Positions 8,415 through 16,900 of a stretch of 64,000 nucleotides of DNA are shown piece after piece. The translations under genes and the position numbers were made by a program. The stretch is from the NCBI RefSeq assembly GCF_003096415.1, contig NZ_QEKH01000007.1, positions 62,001 through 126,000 of the forward strand, given 5' to 3'. Each line of letters starts with the position of its first letter. Position 1 is the first letter of the stretch. This DNA is from Victivallis vadensis. GTDB taxonomy: Bacteria; Verrucomicrobiota; Lentisphaeria; Victivallales; Victivallaceae. Below the pieces are notes generated by a model. The model had not been told where the DNA came from. It ran no database searches and saw nothing but the letters and a program-made list of their open reading frames with translations.

Positions 8415-9506
8415 ATGGTCGAAGAGATCCGCAAAACCAATGCCGCGAGCCTGCGCGAAGCGATCACCCTCTACTTTGAGGAGGAGATCCGCAGCGGGCG
8501 TCTGAAGCCCGGCGACGTGCTGCCGTCGTCGCGGGAACTGGCGGAGCGGCTGGACACCAGTTTCCCCAATGTCCACAAGGCGCTGGTGCCGCTGGCCAAG
8601 GCAGGCCTGATCCTGCGCGACCGCCGGAAAGGGACGGTGGTGCTTGAACCCCGGCAGGAGCTGCGCAGCGTCGCGATCTATGTGTACCGCGAGAATCTCG
8701 ACGATATGCCGCAGTTCCAGCGGATTCTGATCGACCGGATCACGGAGCGGCTGCGCGAGCGGGGAATCGCCGCCCGGCTGCTGCTGGACAACGGGCTGCT
8801 GTTCGGCATGGAGCAACTGGAGAAATGGGTGAAGAACCGTGAAGTTCAGGGCGTGATCGTGCCCATCGGCAGCCGCAACGCCATCCTGCCCCGGAAACGG
8901 CTTCAGGCGCTGCCGGCGGCGGTGGCGGCGGGAGATACGGTCGGGCTTGACATGGCCGGCTGGCTGAAAACAGCGATCGGAGCGGCGGCCGGGGCGGGAT
9001 GCCGCCGCCCGGCGGTAATCACCGCCGCGGAGCGGTACCGCATGGCGGGGGGGAAGTGGCGGGAAACCGAATTTTTCCGCACACTGCATGCGGAGTTGAA
9101 GCATCACCAGCTGGAGTGCCCGGAACAGCTGATCCGCTGCATCCACGACGAATCGCAATATTTCCGGGCAGGGGAACAGATGACCGCATTCGGATTCCGG
9201 CAATGCAACGAACTGCTGGCGCTGCCGGAGGCGGAACGGCCCGATGCCCTGCTGGTCTTCCCCGACCAGCTGATCACCGGAATCATGCTCTCGGTGATGC
9301 GGAACCCGGTTCCGGTCCCGGCCGCGCTCAAGCTCTTCGTGCACCGCAACTGGGAGATCGAGGAACCGCTGTTCCTGCCCGCGACGATGATCGGCATCAG
9401 CATCGACGAGTGCGCCGGGAAGTTGATCGACAACCTGCTCGCGGCCTGTCACCGGCGGCCGGTCAGACAATACCGGATTCAGCCGGAAGTGCGCACCGCC
9501 TGTTGA
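8415..9506 (+). CDS. GntR-family regulator with LacI-type sensor domain
   Basis: This 363-residue cytoplasmic protein has an N-terminal GntR winged helix-turn-helix (residues 10-75, with [19 protein letters not shown]) fused to a LacI-like sugar-binding domain (from about residue 85). That arrangement is typical of sugar-responsive repressors of the AraR type. It is the first gene of a plus-strand group with a prepilin, a GH71-like, a GH43-like and a six-hairpin enzyme, which it probably controls. The leader is short and the tandem repeat TGTTAACCG lies 16-33 bases before the start. No strong ribosome site is visible before the ATG at 8415. The effector sugar cannot be read from the sequence. 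Confidence 0.85.
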   Translation: MVEEIRKTNAASLREAITLYFEEEIRSGRLKPGDVLPSSRELAERLDTSFPNVHKALVPLAKAGLILRDRRKGTVVLEPRQELRSVAIYVYRENLDDMPQFQRILIDRITERLRERGIAARLLLDNGLLFGMEQLEKWVKNREVQGVIVPIGSRNAILPRKRLQALPAAVAAGDTVGLDMAGWLKTAIGAAAGAGCRRPAVITAAERYRMAGGKWRETEFFRTLHAELKHHQLECPEQLIRCIHDESQYFRAGEQMTAFGFRQCNELLALPEAERPDALLVFPDQLITGIMLSVMRNPVPVPAALKLFVHRNWEIEEPLFLPATMIGISIDECAGKLIDNLLAACHRRPVRQYRIQPEVRTAC

Positions 9507-9637
9507 GGCAGTCAGCGAAAGTTGAGGCGAGCAGGAAGAACCGGACGGGCGATCGTGCACGCCGCAGGCGGCCTTCAAAGGAAACACAACCGGCTTATAA
9601 CCGAGGCAGGAAATACATAACGGGAAAGGATAAGCAC

Positions 9638-10369
9638 ATGCAACACCCAAAGTACACCGGATACCGGAACGGCTCTGCCATGATGCGTCGGAATTTCACA
9701 TTGATCGAGCTGCTTGTCGTGATAGCTATTATCGCGATTCTGGCGGGGATGCTGCTGCCGGCGCTGAACCAGGCGCGGAGCAAGGCGCACGAGGCGAGCT
9801 GCGTGTCGCGGCTCAAGCAGATGGGAAGCGCGGTTTTGAGCTACGCGGACGGCAACGAAGGCTTCTTCCCGTTCAAGGGCTACCAGTACTACGAGGAATA
9901 CATGCTCGGGAAAACGCTGGGGGCAAGCCTCTCCTCCAGCGGCGATTACGTGGCGGTGAATCCGAAGTTCTACCTGTGCCCCGCCGACGGCGTGCCGATG
10001 GAGGCGCGCGCGGATTCGGAAAATAAGATCTGGACGAAGGTGGGCCTCCCGGATCGGTGGGCCTACGTCGCCCTCTCCTACGGCGCGAACGAACACGTGT
10101 TCGGTTCAAGCCTCACCGACGCCAACAAGCTGCCGCGCAAGGTCAACCGGATCCGGCGTCCCTCCGAAACGCTCGGCATCGCCGACAGCCGGAAGCGCGG
10201 CATCGACAACCGCCCCGACCTCGGTTACCGGCACAGCACCCGGGCGAACATCAACTTCGTCGACGGCCATGTGGCCGGGCGCAGCTTCGAGGAGCTGCCG
10301 GACATCAACGACGCGGACTTCGACCGCCGGATCACCTTCTGGTACGGCGGCATCAACCCGAATCCCTAA
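9638..10369 (+). CDS. Prepilin-like protein with H-X9-DG domain
   Basis: This 243-residue protein has the type IV pilin/pseudopilin leader [19 protein letters not shown] at residues 19-37, with the conserved Glu at position +5 of the mature form. It ends with [13 protein letters not shown], the H-X9-DG motif of prepilin-associated proteins in this phylum. It is expected to sit in the inner membrane through its N-terminal helix, with the rest outside the cytoplasm. The usual Gly before the cleavage site is replaced by Asn. The start at 9638 has GGGAAAGGA upstream. It lies between the regulator and three sugar-degrading enzymes, with no clear promoter of its own. Confidence 0.85.
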   Translation: MQHPKYTGYRNGSAMMRRNFTLIELLVVIAIIAILAGMLLPALNQARSKAHEASCVSRLKQMGSAVLSYADGNEGFFPFKGYQYYEEYMLGKTLGASLSSSGDYVAVNPKFYLCPADGVPMEARADSENKIWTKVGLPDRWAYVALSYGANEHVFGSSLTDANKLPRKVNRIRRPSETLGIADSRKRGIDNRPDLGYRHSTRANINFVDGHVAGRSFEELPDINDADFDRRITFWYGGINPNP

Positions 10370-10418
10370 AAAATACGTGCAAATTCAGGATAACCAGTAA
10401 AAAATCAAGGAGTCGAAC

Positions 10419-11909
10419 ATGCAATTCAAGCAATTAAGCTGCCTGCTTGCGGGAATCGCCGCATCCGCGGGAATCGCCGGTGCCCCGGCGCCGGAAAAGG
10501 ATTTCCGGCTGCCGGAGGAGACGTTCTTCAGACAGAATACCGACTTCAGGGACAACCGGAGGGTATTCGCATGGTATATGGTCTGCATCGGCCCCTACAA
10601 CGGCGGCTGGGACGCGCCGGTGGAGGAGTACAAAAAACAGATCCGCATGGCGCAGTCGATGGGCATCGACGGCTTCGGGCTGGACGTGATGCGCCCGAAC
10701 CGGCAGTACAAGGAGGCGATCGCGAAAATTTTTCAGGCGGCGCGCGAGCTGGACAGCGGTTTCAAGCTGTTCTTCAAGTTCGACTACGGCAGCCGCGATT
10801 ATGAAGAACAGGTCGCCGACATGGTCGCGCTGCTCAAACAGTACGGGCAGGACAAATGCTACGAACAGTATCAGGGCAAGCCTCTCGCCGGTTATTACGG
10901 GGTCGATCTGGTGATCGAGGAGAATCCCTCCAAAAGCGTGAAGTGGTGGCGCGACAAGGTCGCCCCGGCGCTGAAAGCGGCTAATCTGGACATCTTCTTT
11001 GTGCCGACCACGTTCGTGCAGGCCCGGAAGGGCGGGCGGCAGGAGGCGGTGGACGCGTCGGTCGCCGAATGGGGCGACCTGGCACAGGGGATGTCGATCT
11101 GGCAGATCCAGACCTCGCCGTTCGGCGGCGGGCTGCAACTGCTGGAACGGCAGGCGCAGGCCCAGCACAAGGCGGGCAAAGCGTGGATGACGACCGTCAG
11201 TTTTCACTACTGGTGGGGCTCCAACCGCAGCGTGCCGACCTCGTGGCTGTGGATGCCGGGCCGCCCGCTGAAGCCGGAATTCGCGAAAAACGGCACCTAC
11301 TACGAACACGGCGGCGGCAAGGGGCTGGAACTGCAGTGGCGTTCGGTGATGGAAGTGCAGAAGCCTGAATGGGTGATGCTGCTGACCTGGAACGACTACA
11401 ACGAATCCTACATCGAGCCGGTCGACGACTACAAGAACTATCCCAACGGCACCTCCGACGCGCCGCGCGGCTGGTACAAGCCGATGGCGGGGCTGGGCGA
11501 ACTGAACCGCTACTTCATCCAGCATTACAAGACCGGCGTGCAGCCGGAAATCACCGCCGACAGCCTCTTCTGGTGCTATCGGACCAGCAGCCAGAAACTG
11601 GCCGCGTCGGCCGACCCGGACCGCCCGCCGGTGAAGATCGGCAACGGGCCGGTCGGCGACGACCTCTACCTGACGACCGCGCTGACCGCTCCCGCGGAGC
11701 TGCGGGTGAACTCCGGCGGCCGGGAAACGCGCCATTCCGTCCCCGCCGGAATCGGCCAGACCGTCGTGCCGTTCCAGCCGGGACGCCAGCAGTTCTCGCT
11801 GTGGCGCGACGGCAAAAAGCTCGTCGAAGCCGAAGGCGAACCGGTCGTGGATGCGATCGAATTTTACTGCTACTGGCCGACGACCGGCTATGCAACCGCA
11901 GGCAGATGA
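10419..11909 (+). CDS. Secreted GH71-like glycoside hydrolase
   Basis: This 496-residue protein has a Sec signal peptide in its first 21 residues, probably cut near AGA-PAP. The body resembles GH71 (alpha-1,3-glucanase) and related GH99-like TIM barrels: FAWYMVCIGPYNGG near residue 50, GIDGFGLDVM near 85, and LTWNDYNESYIEP near 322, which is a strong family hallmark. A small C-terminal domain from about residue 400 may be a beta-sandwich. It probably cleaves an alpha-glycan outside the cytoplasm, but the true substrate is unknown. The ribosome site AAGGAG precedes the start. The GH43-like gene follows after 19 bases. Confidence 0.8.
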   Translation: MQFKQLSCLLAGIAASAGIAGAPAPEKDFRLPEETFFRQNTDFRDNRRVFAWYMVCIGPYNGGWDAPVEEYKKQIRMAQSMGIDGFGLDVMRPNRQYKEAIAKIFQAARELDSGFKLFFKFDYGSRDYEEQVADMVALLKQYGQDKCYEQYQGKPLAGYYGVDLVIEENPSKSVKWWRDKVAPALKAANLDIFFVPTTFVQARKGGRQEAVDASVAEWGDLAQGMSIWQIQTSPFGGGLQLLERQAQAQHKAGKAWMTTVSFHYWWGSNRSVPTSWLWMPGRPLKPEFAKNGTYYEHGGGKGLELQWRSVMEVQKPEWVMLLTWNDYNESYIEPVDDYKNYPNGTSDAPRGWYKPMAGLGELNRYFIQHYKTGVQPEITADSLFWCYRTSSQKLAASADPDRPPVKIGNGPVGDDLYLTTALTAPAELRVNSGGRETRHSVPAGIGQTVVPFQPGRQQFSLWRDGKKLVEAEGEPVVDAIEFYCYWPTTGYATAGR

Positions 11910-11928
11910 GGAAAAACAGCAAACCATC

Positions 11929-13320
11929 ATGAACGATACCTACTGCAATCCGCTGGCGATCCCCGGAATTCCGGTCAGCCGGGTCGCGCTCAACCCGGAA
12001 TACCGGGGGCCGTGGTGGCGGGAGTTCGGCGACCCGAGCGTGATCCGCTTCAAGGGGATGTACTATTTGTTCGCCTCCTGCGCGATGGTCTGGAGTTCCC
12101 CCGACCTGATCCGCTGGCAAAAACACGAGATCAACCTGAACGACGTCGGCTGGGCGCCCGCCGTGGCGGAAAAGGACGGGCGGCTCTACCTGACCGCGTC
12201 GTGGGAGGGAAGCCGCATCTGGACCACGGCCGACCCGCTGGGACACTGGGAGTGCCTCGGCGAAATCAAAGATGAAAAGGGCGAACACCTGTCATGGGCC
12301 GATCCGGCGCTCTTCACCGACGCGGACGGGACGATGTACTGTTACTATTCGCTCGGCGTGAACCGGGGCCTCCGGGGCGTGCCGCTCTGTTCCGGCGACC
12401 CGACCCGCTTTGCGGCGGCTCCGACCTGCTTTTTCGAGTTCAACCCGGATCACTGGTGGGAGCGGTTCGGCGAATGCAACCAGAATCCGTATTTCTCCCA
12501 CCTCGAAGGCGCGTCGATGACCCGGCACGGCGGCAGGTACTACCTCCAGTACAGCGCCGCCGGGGCGGAGTGGCGCAACTATTCGGTCGGCTGCTATGTG
12601 GCGGACCATCCGCTCGGCCCTTTCACGCCGCAGAAGCGCAACCCGGTGCTGATCCAGCGCGGAGGCATGATCAACGGCTGCGGCCACAATTCGATCGTCG
12701 AGGACGAACAGGGACGGCTGTGGTGCTTCTACACGATCCTGATGCGCCGCTTCCGGGGGCTGGAGCGGCGCATCGGCATGGACCCGGTGCACTTCGACGA
12801 AAACGGCGAGCTGTACGTCGACGGTCCGAGCGAAACCCCGGTCCGCATCGACGGCACTCCGACGGGCCGGCTGCTGCTGAGCGCAGGCCAGCCGGTCGAG
12901 GCTTCGAGCTTCCGCGTCGGCCACGAACCGGACCTCGCGCTCGACAACTACATCCGCACCTATTACGAGGCCGCGCCGGAGGACCCTGCCCCGACGCTGA
13001 CCGTCGACCTGCTCGGCAAGTTCGACGTGGCGGCGGTCCGGGTGATCTTCCATGAGAAGCTCACGCCGCACGAGGTGCTTCCGGCCCGGTTCCGGTTTCT
13101 GGTCGAGGGGACGCTCGACGGCGAAACGTGGTTCCCGCTGGCCGACTGCCGCGGCAAGACATTCGACGGACACATCCGCTACGAAACCTTCGAGCCGCGC
13201 TCCGTTGTCAAGGTGCGGCTGACCGTGACCGGCACGCCGGGCGGGCAGCCCGCCGGAGTCGTCGACTTCGCGGTGTTCGGCAACGCGTCGGAAGCCGGTT
13301 ACCGGGGAGAACCGCGATGA
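11929..13320 (+). CDS. GH43-like beta-propeller enzyme with C-terminal carbohydrate-binding-like domain
   Basis: This 463-residue protein has a five-bladed-propeller signature of GH43/GH62-type enzymes. FGDPSVIRFKGMYY gives the catalytic base Asp, WADPALFTDADG a second Asp, and HLEGASMTRHGGRYYLQYS the likely acid Glu. The last 140 residues look like a discoidin (F5/8 C) beta-sandwich. Members typically remove arabinose or xylose side chains, which fits araBDA nearby. No signal peptide is visible with the chosen start at 11929; a longer frame starting at 11890 or 11851 overlaps the upstream gene. The stop overlaps the next start (ATGA), indicating coupling. Confidence 0.8.
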   Translation: MNDTYCNPLAIPGIPVSRVALNPEYRGPWWREFGDPSVIRFKGMYYLFASCAMVWSSPDLIRWQKHEINLNDVGWAPAVAEKDGRLYLTASWEGSRIWTTADPLGHWECLGEIKDEKGEHLSWADPALFTDADGTMYCYYSLGVNRGLRGVPLCSGDPTRFAAAPTCFFEFNPDHWWERFGECNQNPYFSHLEGASMTRHGGRYYLQYSAAGAEWRNYSVGCYVADHPLGPFTPQKRNPVLIQRGGMINGCGHNSIVEDEQGRLWCFYTILMRRFRGLERRIGMDPVHFDENGELYVDGPSETPVRIDGTPTGRLLLSAGQPVEASSFRVGHEPDLALDNYIRTYYEAAPEDPAPTLTVDLLGKFDVAAVRVIFHEKLTPHEVLPARFRFLVEGTLDGETWFPLADCRGKTFDGHIRYETFEPRSVVKVRLTVTGTPGGQPAGVVDFAVFGNASEAGYRGEPR

Positions 13321-15404
13321 ACTGGCGCAGCGGACATCCCTTTTTCAAACACGGCATCGGCGCCGACCGCGTCTCCTTCTCCGGCGGGCGCCTCGCCGCC
13401 GATCTCGCCCGCCACGGCGGCCTGACCGCGATCCGCTATTACGGCGCGCAGCGGTTCGGGGACACCGGTTTCTTTCAGGCCGACCCGATTTCGGCGTGGG
13501 CGCTGCTCTTCCGGCCGATGGTGCGGTTCGACGGAATGCGGCGCTACGCGCTGGAATTTCACGATACGTCGGTCTACCCGACCGGCTACCGAAGTTGCTG
13601 CGAACTGGAGGGGGTGCCGTTGGAACACGAATGTTTCCTGGCCAACGACGCGCTGATCTTCCGGCTGAAACTCCCCGCCGGAACCGGCGGACACACGCTC
13701 GAATTTGAACTGATCAACACCGACCGATGCACCCGGACCGACAAGCCGACCCGGCACTGGGAGCGGCTGCACGGCCCGTACTGGCGGATCACCGACCGTT
13801 ACTCCGATGAAACAATACGGCGCGAAAAGGAGGCGGGCTACCTGACGCTTGCCCAGCGCGGCGACCGGTATGTGCCGCAGGTGCAGAGCGCGGTCACCGA
13901 ATTCGGCGTGGCGGGCGGCGGGCCGGTGCGGTTCCGCGAAACGCCGCACCTGTTCCGCAAACACTATTACGCGCAGGATGTGGAGTCCGGCGAATGTTTC
14001 TTCCTGCTCGGTTTCGGGCACAAAGGCCCGCAGGAACTGCAGCAGCGCCTCGCGGAGTATTGCGAACGCAGGGCGGAACTGTTCGCGCCCCCGGCGGAGA
14101 ATACGGCCCGTTTCCACACCGGCAGCCGTCCGCTCGACTCGTTTCTGCACGAGGCGGGCGGCATCATCGACTCGCTGAAGGTCCGGGACATCCCCGGCGG
14201 CATCCGCGCCGCCGACTCCGGCTACTGGATCTGGGGGTGGGACGGGATGGTCCACGCCGACGCCCACGGCTGGCTGAACCAGTCCGGCTTCCTGGCGGAA
14301 ATGCTCCGCTTCTACCGCGACACCGCCGATCCGGTCAACGGGATTTTCCACGAAATGACCATCGACGGGCGGCCTTTCCTGTCGATGGCGCCACCGGCCC
14401 AATGCCTCTACGCGGTGATGCTCTACTATTATTATGTGTTCACCGGAGACCGTGCGCTGCTGCGCGAATACATTGTTTTCGCGGACAAACTGGTGCGCCG
14501 CGCCGGAGCCGACGCCATCGGCGGCCTGATCCGGGGCGTGTCGCTCTACCCCGACCATCCCGAGGATCTCGAACAGGACGGGAACGACCTCAGCGTTTTC
14601 AACAACAGCATCTACTTTCAGGCGCTGCGAACGCTGGAGCGGCTGCACGGCGAACTCGGCGATGCGGACGAATGCGAGGAATACCGGCAGCTTGCGGAAC
14701 GGACCCGCCGGGACTTCGCGAAATTCCGCGCCCCGGAAGGGGGCTTTTACGATTCGCTGTCGGCAACGGATCTTTCGCCGCGCCGCCATCGCCCGGTCTA
14801 CGCCATCCTGTACGAAACACCGTTCGCCGACGAACTTCTGACGCCCGCCGACGCCGCCCTCTGCGGCCTTTTCTCCACCCGGCAGGGATGCCGGATCCTG
14901 CCGCTGGACGACAGCCGCTGGATGTACGACGGCAATCAGCTGGGAATGTACATGCCGTGCACCGAACTCTGGTTCCGCGAACTCCACTCAAAACTCGATC
15001 CGGCGCAGGCGCGGCGAAAGCTGTATGCGGACGTCATCTGGAACTGGTCGCGCCTGACGCTGCCCGAGGCGCTGACCTGCGAATACGAAAACCACGGTCT
15101 CACGCCGGACAATCCCGGCCGCAAACAGCTTTTCACGGTGAAGGCGTGGGTCGGCGCGCTGTTCCGCTTCGCCGGAGGCGTCGAACTGTCGGAACGCGGG
15201 CTGCACTTCCGCGACAGCGCCGATCCGCGCTTCGCCGTCTCCGGCCTTGCGCTGCGCGGCTCCTCCGTCTCGATCCGCCAGCGCGGCGGTTCCGGGCCGG
15301 TGCTCCGGCTGCGGCTGAACGGCAGGCTCCTGCCGGATACCCGCCTGATCCCCTTCGAGCAACTGCGCACCCGGTGCAGCACGGTTACGGTGGAGAGAGC
15401 CTGA
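13317..15404 (+). CDS. Six-hairpin glycosidase-like protein
   Basis: This 695-residue protein has an N-terminal beta-rich domain and a C-terminal (alpha/alpha)6 toroid resembling amylo-1,6-glucosidase, GH63, GH78 and related enzymes. GYWIWGWDGMVHADAHGW near residue 300 and SRWMYDGNQLGMYMPCTELWF near 530 are typical acidic, aromatic-rich active-site loops of such toroids. No signal peptide is seen. It is coupled to the GH43-like gene by a 4-base ATGA overlap and ends the plus-strand group. Its 3' end overlaps the end of the convergent regulator gene by 20 bases. The precise family and substrate are not clear. Confidence 0.7.
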   Translation: MNWRSGHPFFKHGIGADRVSFSGGRLAADLARHGGLTAIRYYGAQRFGDTGFFQADPISAWALLFRPMVRFDGMRRYALEFHDTSVYPTGYRSCCELEGVPLEHECFLANDALIFRLKLPAGTGGHTLEFELINTDRCTRTDKPTRHWERLHGPYWRITDRYSDETIRREKEAGYLTLAQRGDRYVPQVQSAVTEFGVAGGGPVRFRETPHLFRKHYYAQDVESGECFFLLGFGHKGPQELQQRLAEYCERRAELFAPPAENTARFHTGSRPLDSFLHEAGGIIDSLKVRDIPGGIRAADSGYWIWGWDGMVHADAHGWLNQSGFLAEMLRFYRDTADPVNGIFHEMTIDGRPFLSMAPPAQCLYAVMLYYYYVFTGDRALLREYIVFADKLVRRAGADAIGGLIRGVSLYPDHPEDLEQDGNDLSVFNNSIYFQALRTLERLHGELGDADECEEYRQLAERTRRDFAKFRAPEGGFYDSLSATDLSPRRHRPVYAILYETPFADELLTPADAALCGLFSTRQGCRILPLDDSRWMYDGNQLGMYMPCTELWFRELHSKLDPAQARRKLYADVIWNWSRLTLPEALTCEYENHGLTPDNPGRKQLFTVKAWVGALFRFAGGVELSERGLHFRDSADPRFAVSGLALRGSSVSIRQRGGSGPVLRLRLNGRLLPDTRLIPFEQLRTRCSTVTVERA

Positions 15405-16527
15405 CGCGGCGTTCCGCCTCCGCCGCCCCGCCCTGCAGCTCGTAACCGGCGGCGGAGCGGACGAATGAGGAGGGGATCACCAGTTCCGGCGTTTTGATGA
15501 TCTTGTCGCAATCATCGGCCGGACGGCGGCCGTTGATGATCTCCAGCAGCACATGCGCCGCGTCGCGCCCGATATCCTCCATGCGGATATCGATCGCCAC
15601 CGGCCGGGGATAAAGCCCGTGCAGGTGAAAATCGTTGTTGTCGCACCCGACGATCGTGAATTCCGCCGGATTGCGCCCCAACTGATAGATGATCTGGTAC
15701 AATGGAGTGCATGCGAGGTCGTTCGGCACGAAAATCCCCGTCGGCTCCCGGCTTTCGAGCGCCGGGGCCAGTTGGCGCCGCCCCTGTTCCATATATTCCG
15801 AAAAGGGCAGGAAATAGGGGTCGAGCGGCAGTTCCGTCACCCGATGGCCGAATTCGGCGACCCGGGCCGCAAAACTCCGGTAGCGGCTCTCGTTGAGATT
15901 TTCCGGCAGCGGCCCGAAAGTGATGAAACGGCGGCAGCCGCACCTGACCAGATACTCCGCGGCCAGCGGGCCGATCGCGTCGTTGTCATAAGTGATCTGG
16001 GGATAACCGCTTCTCTGCCGGTAGTCGCCGAGCACCCGGACCCGCGGCACTCCGGCGGTGATCGCCAGTTCCTCCTCGCTGACGCTTCCGGCGGTGGAAA
16101 AGACCAGCGCGTCGACCTCCCGCTTCAACTGTTCGATCGCCTCCGCCTCATTGGAGGCCGCCACCAGCGAGTGCAAGGTCAGATGCTCCGGCTCCATCAC
16201 TCTGGCGCATCCCCGGATGATCTTGTAATAGCTGATCAGGTGGTCGGGATTCCCCTGCCGGTCGCGGTCGCTTTTGAAAATCAGAAAACCGATGCGGCGC
16301 TTGCGTCCGACGAAGGTTCCGATCCTCTCGCGCTGATACACCAGCCCCAGCTCCGACAGATTCCGCAGCACCTTGCTGATCGTCAGGGGATTGACGGCGA
16401 ACTCCTGCGCAAGCTGATTCACCCCCGGCAGTTTCCCCAGATAGATGCCGCTGTTGATGCGTTCGATGATCTCCTGCTGAACCCGGGCGGCCTTGGTCCG
16501 GCGTCTCGGCTGTCTTGAATTTTCCAT
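15385..16527 (-). CDS. GntR-family regulator with LacI-type sensor domain
   Basis: This 380-residue protein has an N-terminal GntR winged helix (about residues 15-75, with LPGVNQLAQEFAVNPLTISKVL) and a LacI-like sugar-binding domain starting at KRRIGFLIFKSDRD. It is transcribed away from the heparinase-like/prepilin/transporter operon. A 13-base motif is shared, in mirror orientation, just downstream of both promoters. It therefore very likely represses itself and that operon, and is released by a sugar derived from the operon substrate. The start at 16527 follows a weak ribosome site. Its end overlaps the convergent six-hairpin gene. Confidence 0.87.
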   Translation of the reverse strand: MENSRQPRRRTKAARVQQEIIERINSGIYLGKLPGVNQLAQEFAVNPLTISKVLRNLSELGLVYQRERIGTFVGRKRRIGFLIFKSDRDRQGNPDHLISYYKIIRGCARVMEPEHLTLHSLVAASNEAEAIEQLKREVDALVFSTAGSVSEEELAITAGVPRVRVLGDYRQRSGYPQITYDNDAIGPLAAEYLVRCGCRRFITFGPLPENLNESRYRSFAARVAEFGHRVTELPLDPYFLPFSEYMEQGRRQLAPALESREPTGIFVPNDLACTPLYQIIYQLGRNPAEFTIVGCDNNDFHLHGLYPRPVAIDIRMEDIGRDAAHVLLEIINGRRPADDCDKIIKTPELVIPSSFVRSAAGYELQGGAAEAERRVRLSPP

Positions 16528-16553
16528 GTTCCAGTGTTGTCCGGGATATATTT

Positions 16554-16602
16554 ATAATGCAACTGTTTTATATAATTATATCATAACAATACGAAAAAGC
16601 AA
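16554..16602 (-). promoter_or_regulatory. Promoter and operator of the regulator gene
   Basis: On the minus strand TTGCTT (16602-16597) and TATAAT (16580-16575) are 16 bases apart. Eight bases downstream lies ACAGTTGCATTAT (read on the minus strand, 16566-16554), the same 13-mer that follows the divergent promoter at 16774. Confidence 0.75.
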
Positions 16603-16773
16603 TGGCGACATCCGATTATTCCGCATTTTTCATCCTGATAAAGCGGATTTTTCCCTGTATCTGCACCGTAAACTACCATAGCTGATTCAGCAGAGGCAGG
16701 CCGGATACCGGAAACGGAGAGGGCGTTTTTCACTTCATTTTCCATATTTTTTTCATTTTTTCCGATTTTGCCA

Positions 16774-16824
16774 TTGACATTTGCCGCAAATGTTGGTATA
16801 ATTAAAATAGTACAGTTGCATTAT
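16774..16824 (+). promoter_or_regulatory. Promoter and operator of the heparinase-like operon
   Basis: TTGACA (16774-16779) and TATAAT (16797-16802) are 17 bases apart, with TGG before the -10 box. ACAGTTGCATTAT lies at 16812-16824, over the likely transcription start. The rest of the 373-base space between the two genes is A/T-rich and shows no gene. A leader of about 90 bases precedes the start at 16901. Confidence 0.8.
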
Positions 16825-16900
16825 TTAATTGACAGATACCGGAGAAATCCCCGGCTTGTCCCAATCAATATCGTCAACAGCAAACAGTAAAGGGCTCCCG

